Shown here: one piece after another, positions 20,976 to 33,362 of the stretch
Position numbering within the stretch: position 1 is the first letter of the stretch
Layout of the letters: each line of letters opens with the position of its first letter
Assembly: GCA_005281725.1 (NCBI GenBank)
Contig: SSBO01000007.1
Span: 1,184,402-1,248,401, forward strand
Reading direction: 5' to 3'
Length of the DNA stretch: 64,000 nt
Source of the DNA: Wuchereria bancrofti
Taxonomy: Eukaryota; Nematoda; Chromadorea; Rhabditida; Onchocercidae
Program-made: the position numbers and the translations under genes
The notes under the pieces: generated by a model
Seen by the model: the letters and a program-made list of their open reading frames with translations, nothing else
Told to the model about the DNA's origin: nothing
The model's database searches: none

Positions 20976-23900
20976 ATGAGTAATGTTGGAAACATATTTG
21001 GAATAAACTATCTGAAGGAATTGATAGAAACAGGTTATGCTATTCTTGCCGAAATATTTCGTTTGGCTGACTGTATTCCGGATGATTTCAAGAATCCGGC
21101 TCATAGTCGCTTCAAGCCATTCATTGTTGATTTCTCATATTTTGACGACCTTTCTATTATCGATCGCTATGTTGATTCACATGAGGTTGGCTACTTTTTA
21201 TTGTAGAGATCTTATTTCTACTCTTTCTTAGAAGACTTATTTTTATTTTTTATTAAAAAAATATTTTCAGCAAGGAGCACAGCTGGAAGACGAATATTTA
21301 TTCACATTTGAAAGGCATATTGAACGGTTTGGTGCTCTTTTCGATGCTATAGCCCATTTTTTTGCTGATTTAATTGAGTGAGTTCTTATATATTTCATCT
21401 TCATTTCTCGAATGATTTTTTAAGAAGTTAGTGATCATTTTTATTTGTAGCACAGAAATGTCTGTGATTTTCCTTTTCGAGATATGGGAAAATTTGTCTG
21501 ATGGTGAAACAGTCATCCGGGAAGTCAATACAATTATTAGTTCATTGTTAACTTTAATTGTTAACTGTGTTATTTATGATTGCTTCTTACTCTTATTTTT
21601 TGTAGATACTCAGAAAATAATCGATCTAGTCATGACGCCTTTTCAGTGCGTCGAACAGCAGCTTTTCTGATATTATGTCAACATGAGGTTCGTCATCCGA
21701 TTTTTCAATGTCGTTTTTCCTTGTTTTGAGCATTAAAACTTTTTCGAGTTTTTTCTTCTCCTTCCTGAGCTTGAATTGTATTCTCCTTTGCTGAACTGCA
21801 CTTGTGATTTTGAAAAGTTTAGCAAATCCATTTCAGAATCCAGTTATTTAAATAAATAATTTTCAGGCAGAAGCTCTCTTTATCGCAGGCGTCATTTTGT
21901 TGGCATTGGATGAAAAATTTGCGAATGAAGTGAGGCAAAGATTGTTTGTTGCACACTATAGAAGCAAGTACGTGAATGAGATCTTTAGTCAAAATTACGG
22001 CAGTGTAAATACTAGGTTGATGAAGTAGTGCTATGTGGCATAAATTAATTTATATACTGATGAGGTAAAGTAGACGATATGAGTTAAGTGAAATTTATGC
22101 AGATTTCCATATTCTAAGAATATTTTAAGAACTATATCTTAAGAACCTCACATTTCAGCCCTTCGAGCAGTGAACGATTCGACCTTCTAGTTGATGTTTT
22201 AAAGGTAGCGTCCAGTCGAGAAGAGCTTTTCGGGTAAGCCATTCGAATCATCGACCATTTCTTGTTCTTCTTTTTCCACTTCGTTATTTCTTTTACGTGT
22301 GGCATCAAATTAAGAAACCGCCGTTGTGCAGTTACAGCATTATCGTATAATCGACAATCGTTGTACTCTTTTTATTTGAAATCTTCGTGAGCTGATATAT
22401 ATATATATCAATTTCCATCTCTTATTTTTCAGAAGATTGCCATTAAATAAAGTTTTTGTCGCCAATATACTTGTGGTATTATACACAGACGTTTTGTTTC
22501 CTGACGAGGTATACAAAATTATTTCCTTGACAGTAGTACTATAAGATTTAGCTAAGACAAGGATTTTAGGGTACTGGAAAAATTCGGAAGTGGAGAAGTT
22601 TTATTATCACTGTTTAAAAAAGTGTCAATTAAATAAGGAAATGAATGTTTGTCCCTCAGACATTACAAAAGTCTCGATTATATGTGATGCTTCTTTTATT
22701 GTATCTTCGGCAACTATTTGATGAAAATTGATATGATTTGAGATGATATACTCCATTTGAAAATCCATTCATTTAGTGATGTGGTTTGAAGCTTTGAAAA
22801 AATTATTTGTTAGTTACAGTGATGAGATTTACTATTTGATTACTATTAATACTATTTGATTCATTTATATGGATTTTAGTTTCCGTTCTCGTTGTCAGTT
22901 CGTTTTGCTGATGTGATCAGTTTTTTTTCGTGATGTGATCAGTTTTTTTTTTCTTTCAGGACGAATTTATACCGCATGAACTTTCCCGACGAGGCATTCG
23001 TGCTTCACGTTATCAGCGATCATTTCTTTCTGTCTGTCTTTTCTTCCTTCCTACACTGTTACATTCAGACCATGTTGTTATGCGCCATATTGTAGATACA
23101 TTTTACGCTGAAGAATGGGTATGTTTTCAGGAAAGTAAACTTAAATTTTATATTTAACAAAGATATAATAATGATAAGTGGTATCGTTTTGTGGATAGAA
23201 TGTGGGAATTTAAGCCGTAAAAAATAACATTTTTGATTTTTATTTCCGTAAGATCCAAAAAAAAAGATGATCTCATTTATTCCTCACTGCATTGCTGTTT
23301 TCTTTAAGATATGAATACATATCATGCGTAGCTACTTAGGACTTTCGTTTTGGGCAAGTTTTCCTCATTTATGATCTGACATTCCACCTCTTATTCCTAC
23401 TATCATTGGTAGTGTTGTAATCTTAATGTTATTTTGCAAGTTACATCGATTTTTAGAATTGGAAAAGCTCATTCGAAAGTATGAGATTAGTTAATTTTTA
23501 GGTGGTGCACTTGCATATGGGAATAGTGATAAATATGATGGATGCTTGGGATCATTATAGAGCAGCAAATAGTGCACTGCAGCATGCAATTAATGCACAA
23601 ATAGTAAAACATTTAACCGCTAGCCATATATCTGCTTTGAAAGCGGCGTCTTTCCCACACACTGCCAAGTTATCAGTAGCCGATGTTATTTTATTTGCTG
23701 ATTTAGTAGCTATTTCAAATAAACACCTCCAATGGGCTATGTTGCATGCCTGTAAGTCCTATTGCTACCATTTTATCGATGCGTATTTAAGTCTTGTTTT
23801 GTATTTTAATTATTCTCATAAAACCCATTTGTATAGGAGTGTTTCATACACAGAAAATGAGAAGGTTTTCCTTTCATCCTTCCAGATAAGCCCGAAAAAT

Positions 23901-26900
23901 GCTGCAAACGTTCCGGACAGCTTTATGATATTGTTAATAGTCAAATTTCATCGTGTTCGCTTGATCTGTTTAGTAAACTGCTCGAAGTTTCAGCCTTTGA
24001 ATATGGCTATAAAGAAGTAAGGAACTTTCTAAGAAAGTACTTTTGGCAAGCTATAAACATTTTGAGAAATTTAATTCAACATCTTTCCAAATTGACTATG
24101 TCCTTTGCAAAGCAAGTTTAAGCTATTATTTTCTATATATTGGGATTCATTGTTTGCAAGTATTTTTCCTTAACAATAAGGTGTTAGTTTTGAAAGGAAA
24201 TATTCAAATCTTTAGTACTTGATCTGGTGTTTAGATTTTTGTTTTATATATGTTGAGTAGTTTTATTGGAGTTCTCTTCGGATTTTTAGGTCGCTCGATC
24301 GCTTTTAAATAATAAAGAAAAAAATGTCCGAAAACTTAAGGACGAAGTCTGTGATCACGTCACACAAGTAGCTGAACTGTTTGCAAACGAACTACCTTTG
24401 CAAAGGATCAAGAAAAATGGTATTTATTACATTTAGGCCTGTCGTGCTTTGTCTTTACATATTTTTAGCAACCTTTGGAAGATGAAAATTTGCTCTAAAT
24501 TTCGTTTACCAATGCCAAATTTACCTTCTAATTAATTAGTTCAATATATAGATTGATCTTTTAATTCAACACTCTGTGATGAAGGCTGGAGTTACAAGGT
24601 AATTTCTTTTACAGAGAAGTTAAGATCATGGCTTTTGTTGCTGAAGAAAACTATCGAGGAATTAGATATTTTTAACGCAGATGCGTCTTCCTTGATTTCA
24701 GAATTGAAAAACCGATTAGATCAGGTTTTTGCATTTCTCCTTCCTTCTAACTTTTATATAATTTGATGAATACTTTTCTTCTGCACATCATTTTATCGAT
24801 TCCGTGCTTCTCATGTTTACAGCCATATATCTAGTTTTTGTAATATGTCATCGTTTTTTGGCAATAAGTTCTGTTGGAGGGATGTTGCTTCTAACTGGCT
24901 ATAAATATTTGGTACGAAAATTTTTTTTACAAGATAACATTTGAAATTATTCACTCAAGGAGTTCATTTATATGTGATCATGTATTCAAGTTCAGCTTAT
25001 TAAACTTTGGATGTACAGGTGAGCGATATGCATGACTTGTCTGGAATAGTTGCTGTATCGCAGTATTTGCAAAGTGCCCAAAATTTATTGACTACACTAT
25101 CGCACTATTGCATGTTGGATGAAGCATTTTTGAAAAAAATAGAATCAGCAACAAATTTCTCATATGGATGGGCAATTATTGACCAGTATTCTCTTAATTT
25201 TAATTGTATTTTATTAATAACCACTTTGTTTTTATTGAAGTTCATCGGTTCTTGAACTTATGCTTAAAATAATGTTTTTTATTCGATGCTGTTTTAGAAA
25301 TTCATATGAATCCTGAAATGGAAAATGTTGAACTAATTATTTTAAGAAAGTTTTCTCTCAAATTCTTTTTAATTGAACATTTGTGTTATAGATGGACTGA
25401 AAATATGAAAAGTTTGGTAATAGTCAATCCACTTCCCGTACGTTCACTGTTTGTCAAAATGGCGAGCTCAATTAACTTAACATTGGAACGCCTTAATACA
25501 CCAGAGAGGATATCGTCTATATCAATGTGTTATTCGCGCTTGATTGAAGCAAGATTGCGCAAAATTCTTCAGGTACGAGTTCTTCAAGTATTGCTTTTTC
25601 ATATATTTATGTTCCTTTCATATATTCTTCGATTGTTACATTTACTTCTCTTAGATGTAATTAGTTTTAAAATTTTATCACATTCAGAGATTTAAAAATT
25701 ACTGTGCATGTTTTTTTGCTTATACATTTGCATTATTTTTTGTGAAACTGAGGAATGAACATGAATTTGTAGAAATGAAATCTAAACAGAAATCAAATTT
25801 AAAATTTTAAGATTAAATTTTTTGAAGTAGAAAACTTTATCTGCAGGCTATCCCACGTTCGCTGTTTGCACTGCTGGATAAGGTAGCTGGTCTTTTGAGT
25901 CCTCCGCAAGGACGTTCTATCAATAAAACTGATGTTCGTCAATTTGCGGATTCAGAACGTCGTTTGCAGCTTGCAGCTATTACACATGCAGTCTCATTGC
26001 TTTCTTCGGGTATTTCAACTATGCAACTAACATCACTTGGGTCACTTCGAGTGGATCCATCAAATCTTTTTCTAGATGGAATTAGAAAGTTTGTATTTCG
26101 GACTTATTGATATAGAATGATAGTGTCACACCTTTTAGGTGTTATCAGTTGGTAACTGTGGGAATAAATTATTTATACACTTGATAAAGCAGAAATGTTT
26201 CATTTCAGAGAATTAGTTAGTGAAATATGTGCAACGTTACGATCGCAGTTAGCTTCCGATTTGCTTTTGGATGATTTTTTAAGTAAATTGAAAAACCAGT
26301 TTGCTCACTTACGTGGAGCTTTTGTTTACATGTGTGAACATATTGCTATCAACGGAGCTGTAATATGGCACAACGAATTAGCTCGTGTAATTGGTTATAT
26401 GATCGAGAAAGAATGTAACGCCTTTTTACAACATCCCGTTTGTTTTTTCATTTAATTTTGACAGAAAATTTCCGAGAAAAGTAAGATGAATGTTTTCTCC
26501 GTAGGATGGATGTTTTCTCCTTTCAAGGTAGACTTTTCATTTTACTGACTAAAGTTGATAACTAGAGCAACACATTGCAGATCACTGAGGAAGAAAGCTT
26601 ATATCAATCCAGGTCAGCACCTATTCCAAATATTCCAGCATTTGAAGGATCATTAACTCCTCTACATCGCTTGTTTAGCAGGATTTTGAATGCATCAGAT
26701 CCAAAGTAAGATTGTATCTTGACTTCTAGAACAGTCACAAAAATTAGATTTAAAAAATTTTTGAAGATCTGTAAAAGTTATTTTCAAAATTCAAAACTAG
26801 GACTAAATTTTTTTTTTGAGCTGTAATTTAATAATTGTTTTCAGGTCATCTTATTTTGTAAATTCGATGAGAATGTGGTGTGATTTAAAAACTAAGAAAA

Positions 26901-29052
26901 CAGTTTTGTCAGGCGAATCTCTGAATGCTGTACAGGTAATTTGAGATGAGCCATTATAAATTTAATGTCTATTACTTAAGTCAAATTTAACCATTTCATA
27001 TATTCAAAATCGATGAAATTCTAAAAAAAAGAAGAAAAGAAAAAACATTGCAAAATTTCTGTTGTTTAAAGTTTTCTGCCGTCCTTCCTGAATAAAATGG
27101 TGGTATGCTAATCAGTTGGAGTTATTATGTTGTCGGTAAATATTTGTGCTAAATTGGGTTAAGAGAAATATTTTTGCATCCGTAATTTCAGATATTTCCT
27201 ATTCTCAATTATATTTGGACAGTGCGAGAAAACTTTATCCTTTTTAGGAAGCACTTTCACCGATGGCTCTATATGGACTCGATCGGATTGCATCATTTCA
27301 TATTGTGAAATATTTGTATACCTTATTTGAACAACATTCGGAAATATTATGTCCTGTAATGACTTCACTGTTAAATGACATTGCATTGGTGAAAACTGTA
27401 GTGGTTGCCGGAAGACTGAAAATTTTCGACTGTGCTTTGTCAAAATTCTTACCAAATTCATCACGATTTATTGGGACTATCAGTAAGGCATGTTTTGTTT
27501 CACTCCATCATCATTTCGATTTTTGACAGAATCAGCTGCTAATATTCGTCTGAGAAATTATTTTTTAATGTTATAAAACATAATGTTCTATTTTATTACA
27601 ATAACATTTCGCTTCGGTGGTGTCGCGCGTTTTCCTCTGATTTATCATGCACTAATTAAGAAAAAAGCTATTTGATGCCGGAAAATCAAAGTGATTATCT
27701 CGCTTCTAAGTTTGCTATTCCTTACTCGATTTCTATGCATTTAAACGTTAACAACTTAATTCCAGATTGGTCAATTACAACTATTGCGGCAACAAATATT
27801 GGCTGTTAATCAGTCAGCATTACGACAACATTCATCGAATATCTTCAGTGCAGTTGCAACATTTAACGAGTTCTGTTTTCCTTAGTTGATTCTTACCAAA
27901 AAAAATTTGAAAATTTTTGGGAAGAAATTTAAAAAAAGCATTTTGGAGATACTCTGAAGGGATTTTCTAAAGAAATTTGGAAAACCTTCTAGAAGAAGTC
28001 TGATTTCCTTCAGAATCTTTATTCGGAAAACATCTCAATCGTCATTTAATGTTTCTCAGTCATTATAATGCTTCAGAAGAAAACACACGTTTATTCAGAG
28101 GTGTTATTAGTGATGTTTGTGGACATCGCGGTGAATGCGATGCAACATTTCTCGGGGAATTGTCGGTACTTTTGGAACGCTGCGCTATAACAGATCCATT
28201 CATGAAAGTTAGTTTTAAATTTCTTGCCGTTTTGCAGGAATTATTGTTAATGTAGTAAGACCTTTGTTTACAGCATCCTAGCTGTCATTACTCAAATTTT
28301 TTTTTAAATATTTGCAGATATACATTAGGAGGGAGACACCACAATTGTTGCTACCTACGATGTTTCTTGTACTTCTGGCCGCGATAAGCAAGTTCAACGG
28401 TAAAACATTTTCAAATCTGCGTACGATTTTTCCCATCTTATTCTACCATTTATCTAACCAGTGTTACAGTTAATAGCTAGAAGAATTCTATGTAATAATT
28501 TCTTTTATACAGACAAAAGCTGCATGAGAAATATAGTTTTTAAAACGATGTTTTTGCAGTACTCAAAAAAGCCGATTCGACGGACATCTCGGCATTCTGC
28601 GCTGGTTTCGCATGTATATTATTGCAGTTTAATGTTTTGCAAGAATTCTTCGCCCTTTGCAATCTTTACATATCAACGACCTTACTTACAGCACGGGGAA
28701 ATATAAAACAAGGAAATTTCGTGCATACTCTTCGCTTTATAGCTCATTATTCTTCTTTACCATTAAATGTAAGGCTTTGGTCGACTCTTATAAGTGTTTT
28801 AGCCTTCTGAAAAATTACAGCTTTCCAAGAAAAAACAAGTCTAATTTAGACTACAAAGTTCTCAACCTTTACAGGGGTCGGAAGTCCCGTTAATCTTCTA
28901 ACTTAGGAATGACGTTGTAGCAACGTGTCTACTTTAAAAATGTTATATCCTTGAATTCAACAAGTTAGCTGCATTATCCTTGAAAAAATTATTGAGTTTA
29001 TTTTCAGGTAGTGGAAGAATATGTTTTGCTTTCATTACAAGAAAAAACCTGA
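20976..29052 (+). CDS. WASHC5: WASH complex subunit 5 (strumpellin)
   Basis: My model has 23 exons, 1097 residues: 20976-21185, 21271-21377, 21606-21687, 21867-21967, 22159-22233, 22433-22508, 22960-23118, 23502-23751, 23886-24016, 24290-24419, 24615-24724, 25019-25185, 25392-25572, 25847-26088, 26209-26437, 26581-26705, 26845-26935, 27248-27487, 27766-27869, 28060-28207, 28318-28399, 28560-28768 and 29008-29052. All joins keep frame. Strumpellin (about 1159 residues in human) is matched along its length: [10 protein letters not shown] and DFSYFDD near the start, [20 protein letters not shown] in the middle, [14 protein letters not shown] and EKECNAFLQ later, and QLQLLRQQI before the end. It is a scaffold of the WASH complex, which activates Arp2/3 on endosomes (family knowledge). 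The intron after 27487 is GC-AG (GCATGT). The last exon encodes [14 protein letters not shown]; the final exons are the least certain. Confidence 0.9.
22910..22950 (+). repeat. Short tandem duplication in a WASHC5 intron
   Basis: TGATGTGATCAG followed by a T run occurs twice in a row just upstream of the acceptor at 22959. It lies in or near the polypyrimidine tract of that exon. Confidence 0.7.
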
Positions 29053-29102
29053 CTTTATATGGGTTTGTACAGATATTTCTAATTTCGCATGGTACACGAT
29101 AA

Positions 29103-29108
29103 TTTATT
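29103..29108 (-). terminator. AATAAA polyadenylation signal for CSN7
   Basis: TTTATT on the plus strand, read as AATAAA on the minus strand, 102 bp beyond the CSN7 stop. It lies only 51 bp past the WASHC5 stop, so the two 3' UTRs probably overlap. Confidence 0.5.
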
Positions 29109-29209
29109 AGATTTTCTTCATTAAAACGGAAAGAGTATCAAATAACCACGGAATCATCAGATTTTCTGCACATATTTATATTTACATCAAAAATACACAT
29201 GTTTAAAAT

Positions 29210-31521
29210 CTAACAGTGCTTTTTTCCGCGTTGAGTTTTTGTACGCCGATAAAACTCCTTCGGCATTCGTTGCTCTTCTTCTTCCTCAAGCATTTTCTGC
29301 ACTTTCTTTGCTTCTTCCGCAACCTGCATAACAAATGGATTAAGCTACAGCATTCGAAAAGGGACTAAAATGTAACCGTAGACGCATGTGAGAAATAATT
29401 CCATGACTTCTATTGCATCTGTCGCTATGCTTTCACCCTTGTTTCTAAGAATCCCATGCACTAAAACATCTAGTGACTAAGGAAGCCTTCCTAAACTAAT
29501 GATGACAGTGATTAACTGACAGTAAACTAACTATTTCGAGTTCGAAGACAAATAATGGATTCTATGACTGTCAGAAACGCCCAAAAAAGCCGTAAAAATT
29601 GCACATTTTGACACTTATAAATAAATTTCAGCAGCGGTGTGTCGTTTCACACAAACAACACGAAGTGCTAAGATTCATTTCACATTTTGCGTTATGATGT
29701 ATTTTATTGTACAGTTTTTTATGCATTTTCGATGTTAAGGAAAATGGAACCTATATAAATCTACCACCTTTAATGTCACAGGACTTGTCCAATACTCCAT
29801 TTACTTCATCTCGTTTGATGCATAAGCATACACTTGTTTTCAAAGTTTTAAAAGATTACTTTATTCTCCCGTTCATTTGCTTCCGAAATGGCTTTTTCAG
29901 TGAGCTTTGCTACATGACTCAAATCCTCTTTGATGTCAGTACATCGCTGTATCCACTTGTGTAATACTTGACAAATATCATCTAATTCATCATCTGCAAT
30001 ATCTCGGTTCTTCCATGAAAAAACCTCGACTTCACTTCTCTGAGCATTCAATCGGCCCTATAAAGTTTATTGTTCTAGAAATAATATAAGAACTCAATGA
30101 AAAGAAAAATCATTGAAAACTAGAAAATTATACTACTTCAACCGTTAATTACGGAAATTGTCTCGAGATGAATTAGCGACTGAATTAAATATATTTACTT
30201 CGAATTAAAAACGCGAAAAATCAACAAAGGAAATGAATACATGTCGCGTATCCAAGCTATTAGTTTCAACTAGACCCATAATGTTATGTGAATCTCGGTG
30301 CACTCGTTAAACTGTTTACTTAATTACAGGAATAACTATTACTTTCTTAGCATACAGAGTATAAACATCGACTCTACTGTTTTCATTAATAATAATCGTC
30401 AAAACTTAAAAACAATGAGAGCGTATGTGTGAGTTCTAACTTCCCTTTTTAATCAGTATCCAAAGATAAAGAATAATTCTACAGTATCATGATACAGAGT
30501 GAAAAAGTAATATGAGCCCCAGTGGCATTTCGAACTTTTCTAACAACCACCAGAACTACTAGTAGAACCGCACTGTTAGTGAAGAAACAAGCAAAAAAAA
30601 AAAACCTGAATAATACCATCATATATGGCAGAAATGAAGAGACGTTGGAATTCTTGTAGATCGGTGATTTGCAACTCACGCATCGCATCTTCAATCGAGA
30701 AAATTTTTGAACGAGTGCATATCGTTACCAACGATAACTGCCGAATTTTCCTTAACATTGTCTCACTCAGATCAGGCAAATCGTCCTTACGTTCAACGGC
30801 ATCTTTGTATGTTCCTAAACGCTATAGATTCTCGTCTGTTCAATGGATCAGCTGAATATAAATGATATAAACTATATTATTTAGATAAATTTCTTGAGTG
30901 TTTCCTTGTTTTATGTGCTCGAATAGGACAAGATGTATTAACAGTGTAAGATCATGATCCTTTATACTCATAAAGTTTGCCTTGCGAGTTATTCAGGAAG
31001 CAATTGGTTGACTGACACCGAACTAATAATACTTATTTAGACATCTTTCTGCTCGAAAGCGATGATGTAACCAACATCTGATAGCTTGCCTAAATCTAGA
31101 CAATTTTGCAAGTGGTGGTTGTTAAAACACTCCTAAATTTAATCTAGCTGTTGGTTAGAGCATCACTACTTCGGACCTACATCAATTCCATTATGACTAG
31201 TTCCTACACAACTTCGCTTTATTGATCCTATATTACTCATAAATTTATCTCATCTCCAATGACATCTTTCGTTAAAATTAAAAAAAAAATTCACTTGCCA
31301 TACCAATGAAATTAATAAATTTACTTACCGTAAGCAAAAAGACACAATAAATTGTAATATTTGCAATAATTCTGGTCGTCTTGCAGTGCTTTTACCGATG
31401 GTTCTGCTAAAAATTGAGCGAATGCATGAATATCGTTGGCTTCCACTACAGAACAAATTTGCTGGGCAACTTCCTGTGCATTTACTGCGTTCCGGAAATT
31501 ACTCAAATAGACCTCAGCCAT
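29210..31521 (-). CDS. csn-7: COP9 signalosome subunit 7
   Basis: Four exons on the minus strand, 31329-31521, 30606-30814, 29860-30057 and 29210-29323, give 237 residues. The protein reads NYCKYYNLLCLFAYG / TYKDAVERKDDLPDLSETML, then RKIRQLSLVTICTRSKIFSI, EFQRLFISAIYDGIIQGRLN and EVEVFSWKNRDIADDELDDI, the CSN7 PCI domain and following winged helix. The C-terminus is a charged coiled-coil-like tail (EEAKKVQKMLEEEEEQ, ending in RGKKHC). CSN7 is a PCI subunit of the COP9 signalosome, which removes NEDD8 from cullin-RING ligases (family knowledge). Start 31521 was chosen because it is the first true ATG and a TTGCAG acceptor lies about 17 bases upstream. It is convergent with WASHC5, only 157 bp between stop codons. 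Confidence 0.9.
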
Positions 31522-32295
31522 CAAAAATGAATTGCTGCAATGTAGTTACCATATACGCTATAATTCAATTCCTATATTCTGCCATCACCAAAGTGTTCAT
31601 TGTTAACTCATCTTTATGACATCTTTTATAACTTTCAAGTAACAAAGAGTTAACAATGAATGTTTTGATGATGATAGAAGTCATGAGAATCCGTTCTACA
31701 TATAACATATCCGACATCTAATTAAGTAAAAAGTATTATGTTGAACAACGTAGTATATTGAAGGACCGAAAGTACCGTATAATTATCAAAAAACAAGCTA
31801 TGCCACAAAAAATATTGGCATAAAAAAAGTTATGGATGCCAAATCTTATAAGCATAAACCTTCGAGCAAGTTCAGGAAACACCGCAGAAATTCAAAAAGA
31901 TTCAGAAAAGTACGTCTCGCATCCATCGCAACGTACGTCTAACATACACGGTACTTAACGTGTGCGCACTAATACAACACTTGCCCATTACGAAAATCTC
32001 AATCTCATGAAGTTTAAACGAATGGAACGGTTCCAAATAGTAATCTTTAGACGGAAGAGTTAACTTGTTTAACGAAACCATCAAAAGATGTGAAATGTCA
32101 CAGTGTAAATGTAATTATATGATTTTAGCCTTTCTCTTGTTGGTCTCATAAAATTATCGGACATTGAAGTAAATAAAAAAAATTTTTTAAGCTTCAAAAT
32201 TATTGCTAATTATGAAAAGATTTCAAATTGATTTCCAATAATGATAAGGTATAGTTATGAAATATGAATGATTATAAGGTATATTATAGAGATGT

Positions 32296-32487
32296 ATGCA
32301 GGAGTGTTTCGAGCAAATTTCGAGCGATCCTCTGAGAAAAGAAGAAAGTAGCAAGAATTATACTACACTGGGTGAAGCTAAACTAAAAGCATTAAAATTA
32401 AGTAATTCATTGTTTAATTTTGAAACATTTCAAAAGTTTCAATGTTTTTTTGGTGATAACCACAGTAATCACAGTATTGATAAGTGA
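32296..32487 (+). CDS. Orphan 63-codon ORF or exon
   Basis: The frame opens at ATG 32296 (MQECFEQISSDPLRKEESSK) and continues with a polar, lysine- and glutamate-rich stretch (LGEAKLKALKLSN) before drifting into F-rich sequence. TATTATAG at 32283-32290 could be an acceptor and a GTAATT donor occurs near 32401, so a real exon could be about 32291-32400. No family is recognised and no partner exon was found. Confidence 0.2.
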   Translation: MQECFEQISSDPLRKEESSKNYTTLGEAKLKALKLSNSLFNFETFQKFQCFFGDNHSNHSIDK

Positions 32488-33298
32488 AAAGTGGATGATC
32501 ACTCAGCCCAACCTTTAAACCAGTTAGTCTTTAGAAATGTGTATTACATAGTTACTTGCTTTATCTCTTAAACAGTTTTTTTTCTTCTTTTTAATGTAGT
32601 GATTGTTAGGACTACTTGTCACTCAAATTGTCACTGATTCGCTATCCATCATTGGTGTAATAAATGAAAACAGATCATCTTATGATTTTATGATCAGATA
32701 AAATATGCTTCACAAATGACATCAATTAGACTAAAAGCTAAAAACATTTAACACTAAATATACTCAAGGATGAGTTACTCATTTATTAACAAATTCCCAT
32801 TTCAAAAACCGAAAACTGCAGTTAGAAGTGTCGTTAGTGTCATTATATAAATATATATGTAAAAGTTAAAAAAAACTGCAGTAAATACACTTAAAGTAAT
32901 ATTAGCGTTTAGCATACATTTTTATTTCCTTTTTATTTGATATCATTATAGCAACAATTGAATAGAATTATCATAGATATATGAGTAAAAATTCACTCAT
33001 TAGAATGAGAATTTCATTCTAAGATGAAAAGAGAATAAAATGAATTGTAACAGTAAATATATTAAAGGTTTTGCATTTCTCATCAGAACATATTACAAAA
33101 TTCAATAATTGTAGCATTTGGTATTAAATGTTAAGTAATCCATATTTGATGACACTTTAATGCAATCGCATATTTCAACATTTTTTAATCTTTTATAAAT
33201 TATCCTGTTATTTTGATATTTCAATTTCATCTAGATATTTTTTTCGATATTTTTCAATTTTTTCATGTTAATTGTAAAAGTAATAATTGAAATGTAAT

Positions 33299-33362
33299 CC
33301 ATTCTCACTCTGAAATATCTTAAAGGTACTCCATTCTCACTCTCAAATATCTTAAAGGTACT
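33299..33362. repeat. 32-bp tandem duplication
   Basis: Two adjacent copies starting CCATTCTCACTC differ at one base. It lies in the non-coding stretch between CSN7 and blmp-1. Confidence 0.85.

Noticed and set aside
21451..21605. Possible extra WASHC5 exon with a good TTTGTAG acceptor and an open frame ([15 protein letters not shown])
   Set aside because: Splicing exon 21271-21377 straight to 21606 keeps frame and matches strumpellin; including this segment leaves no donor of the right phase.
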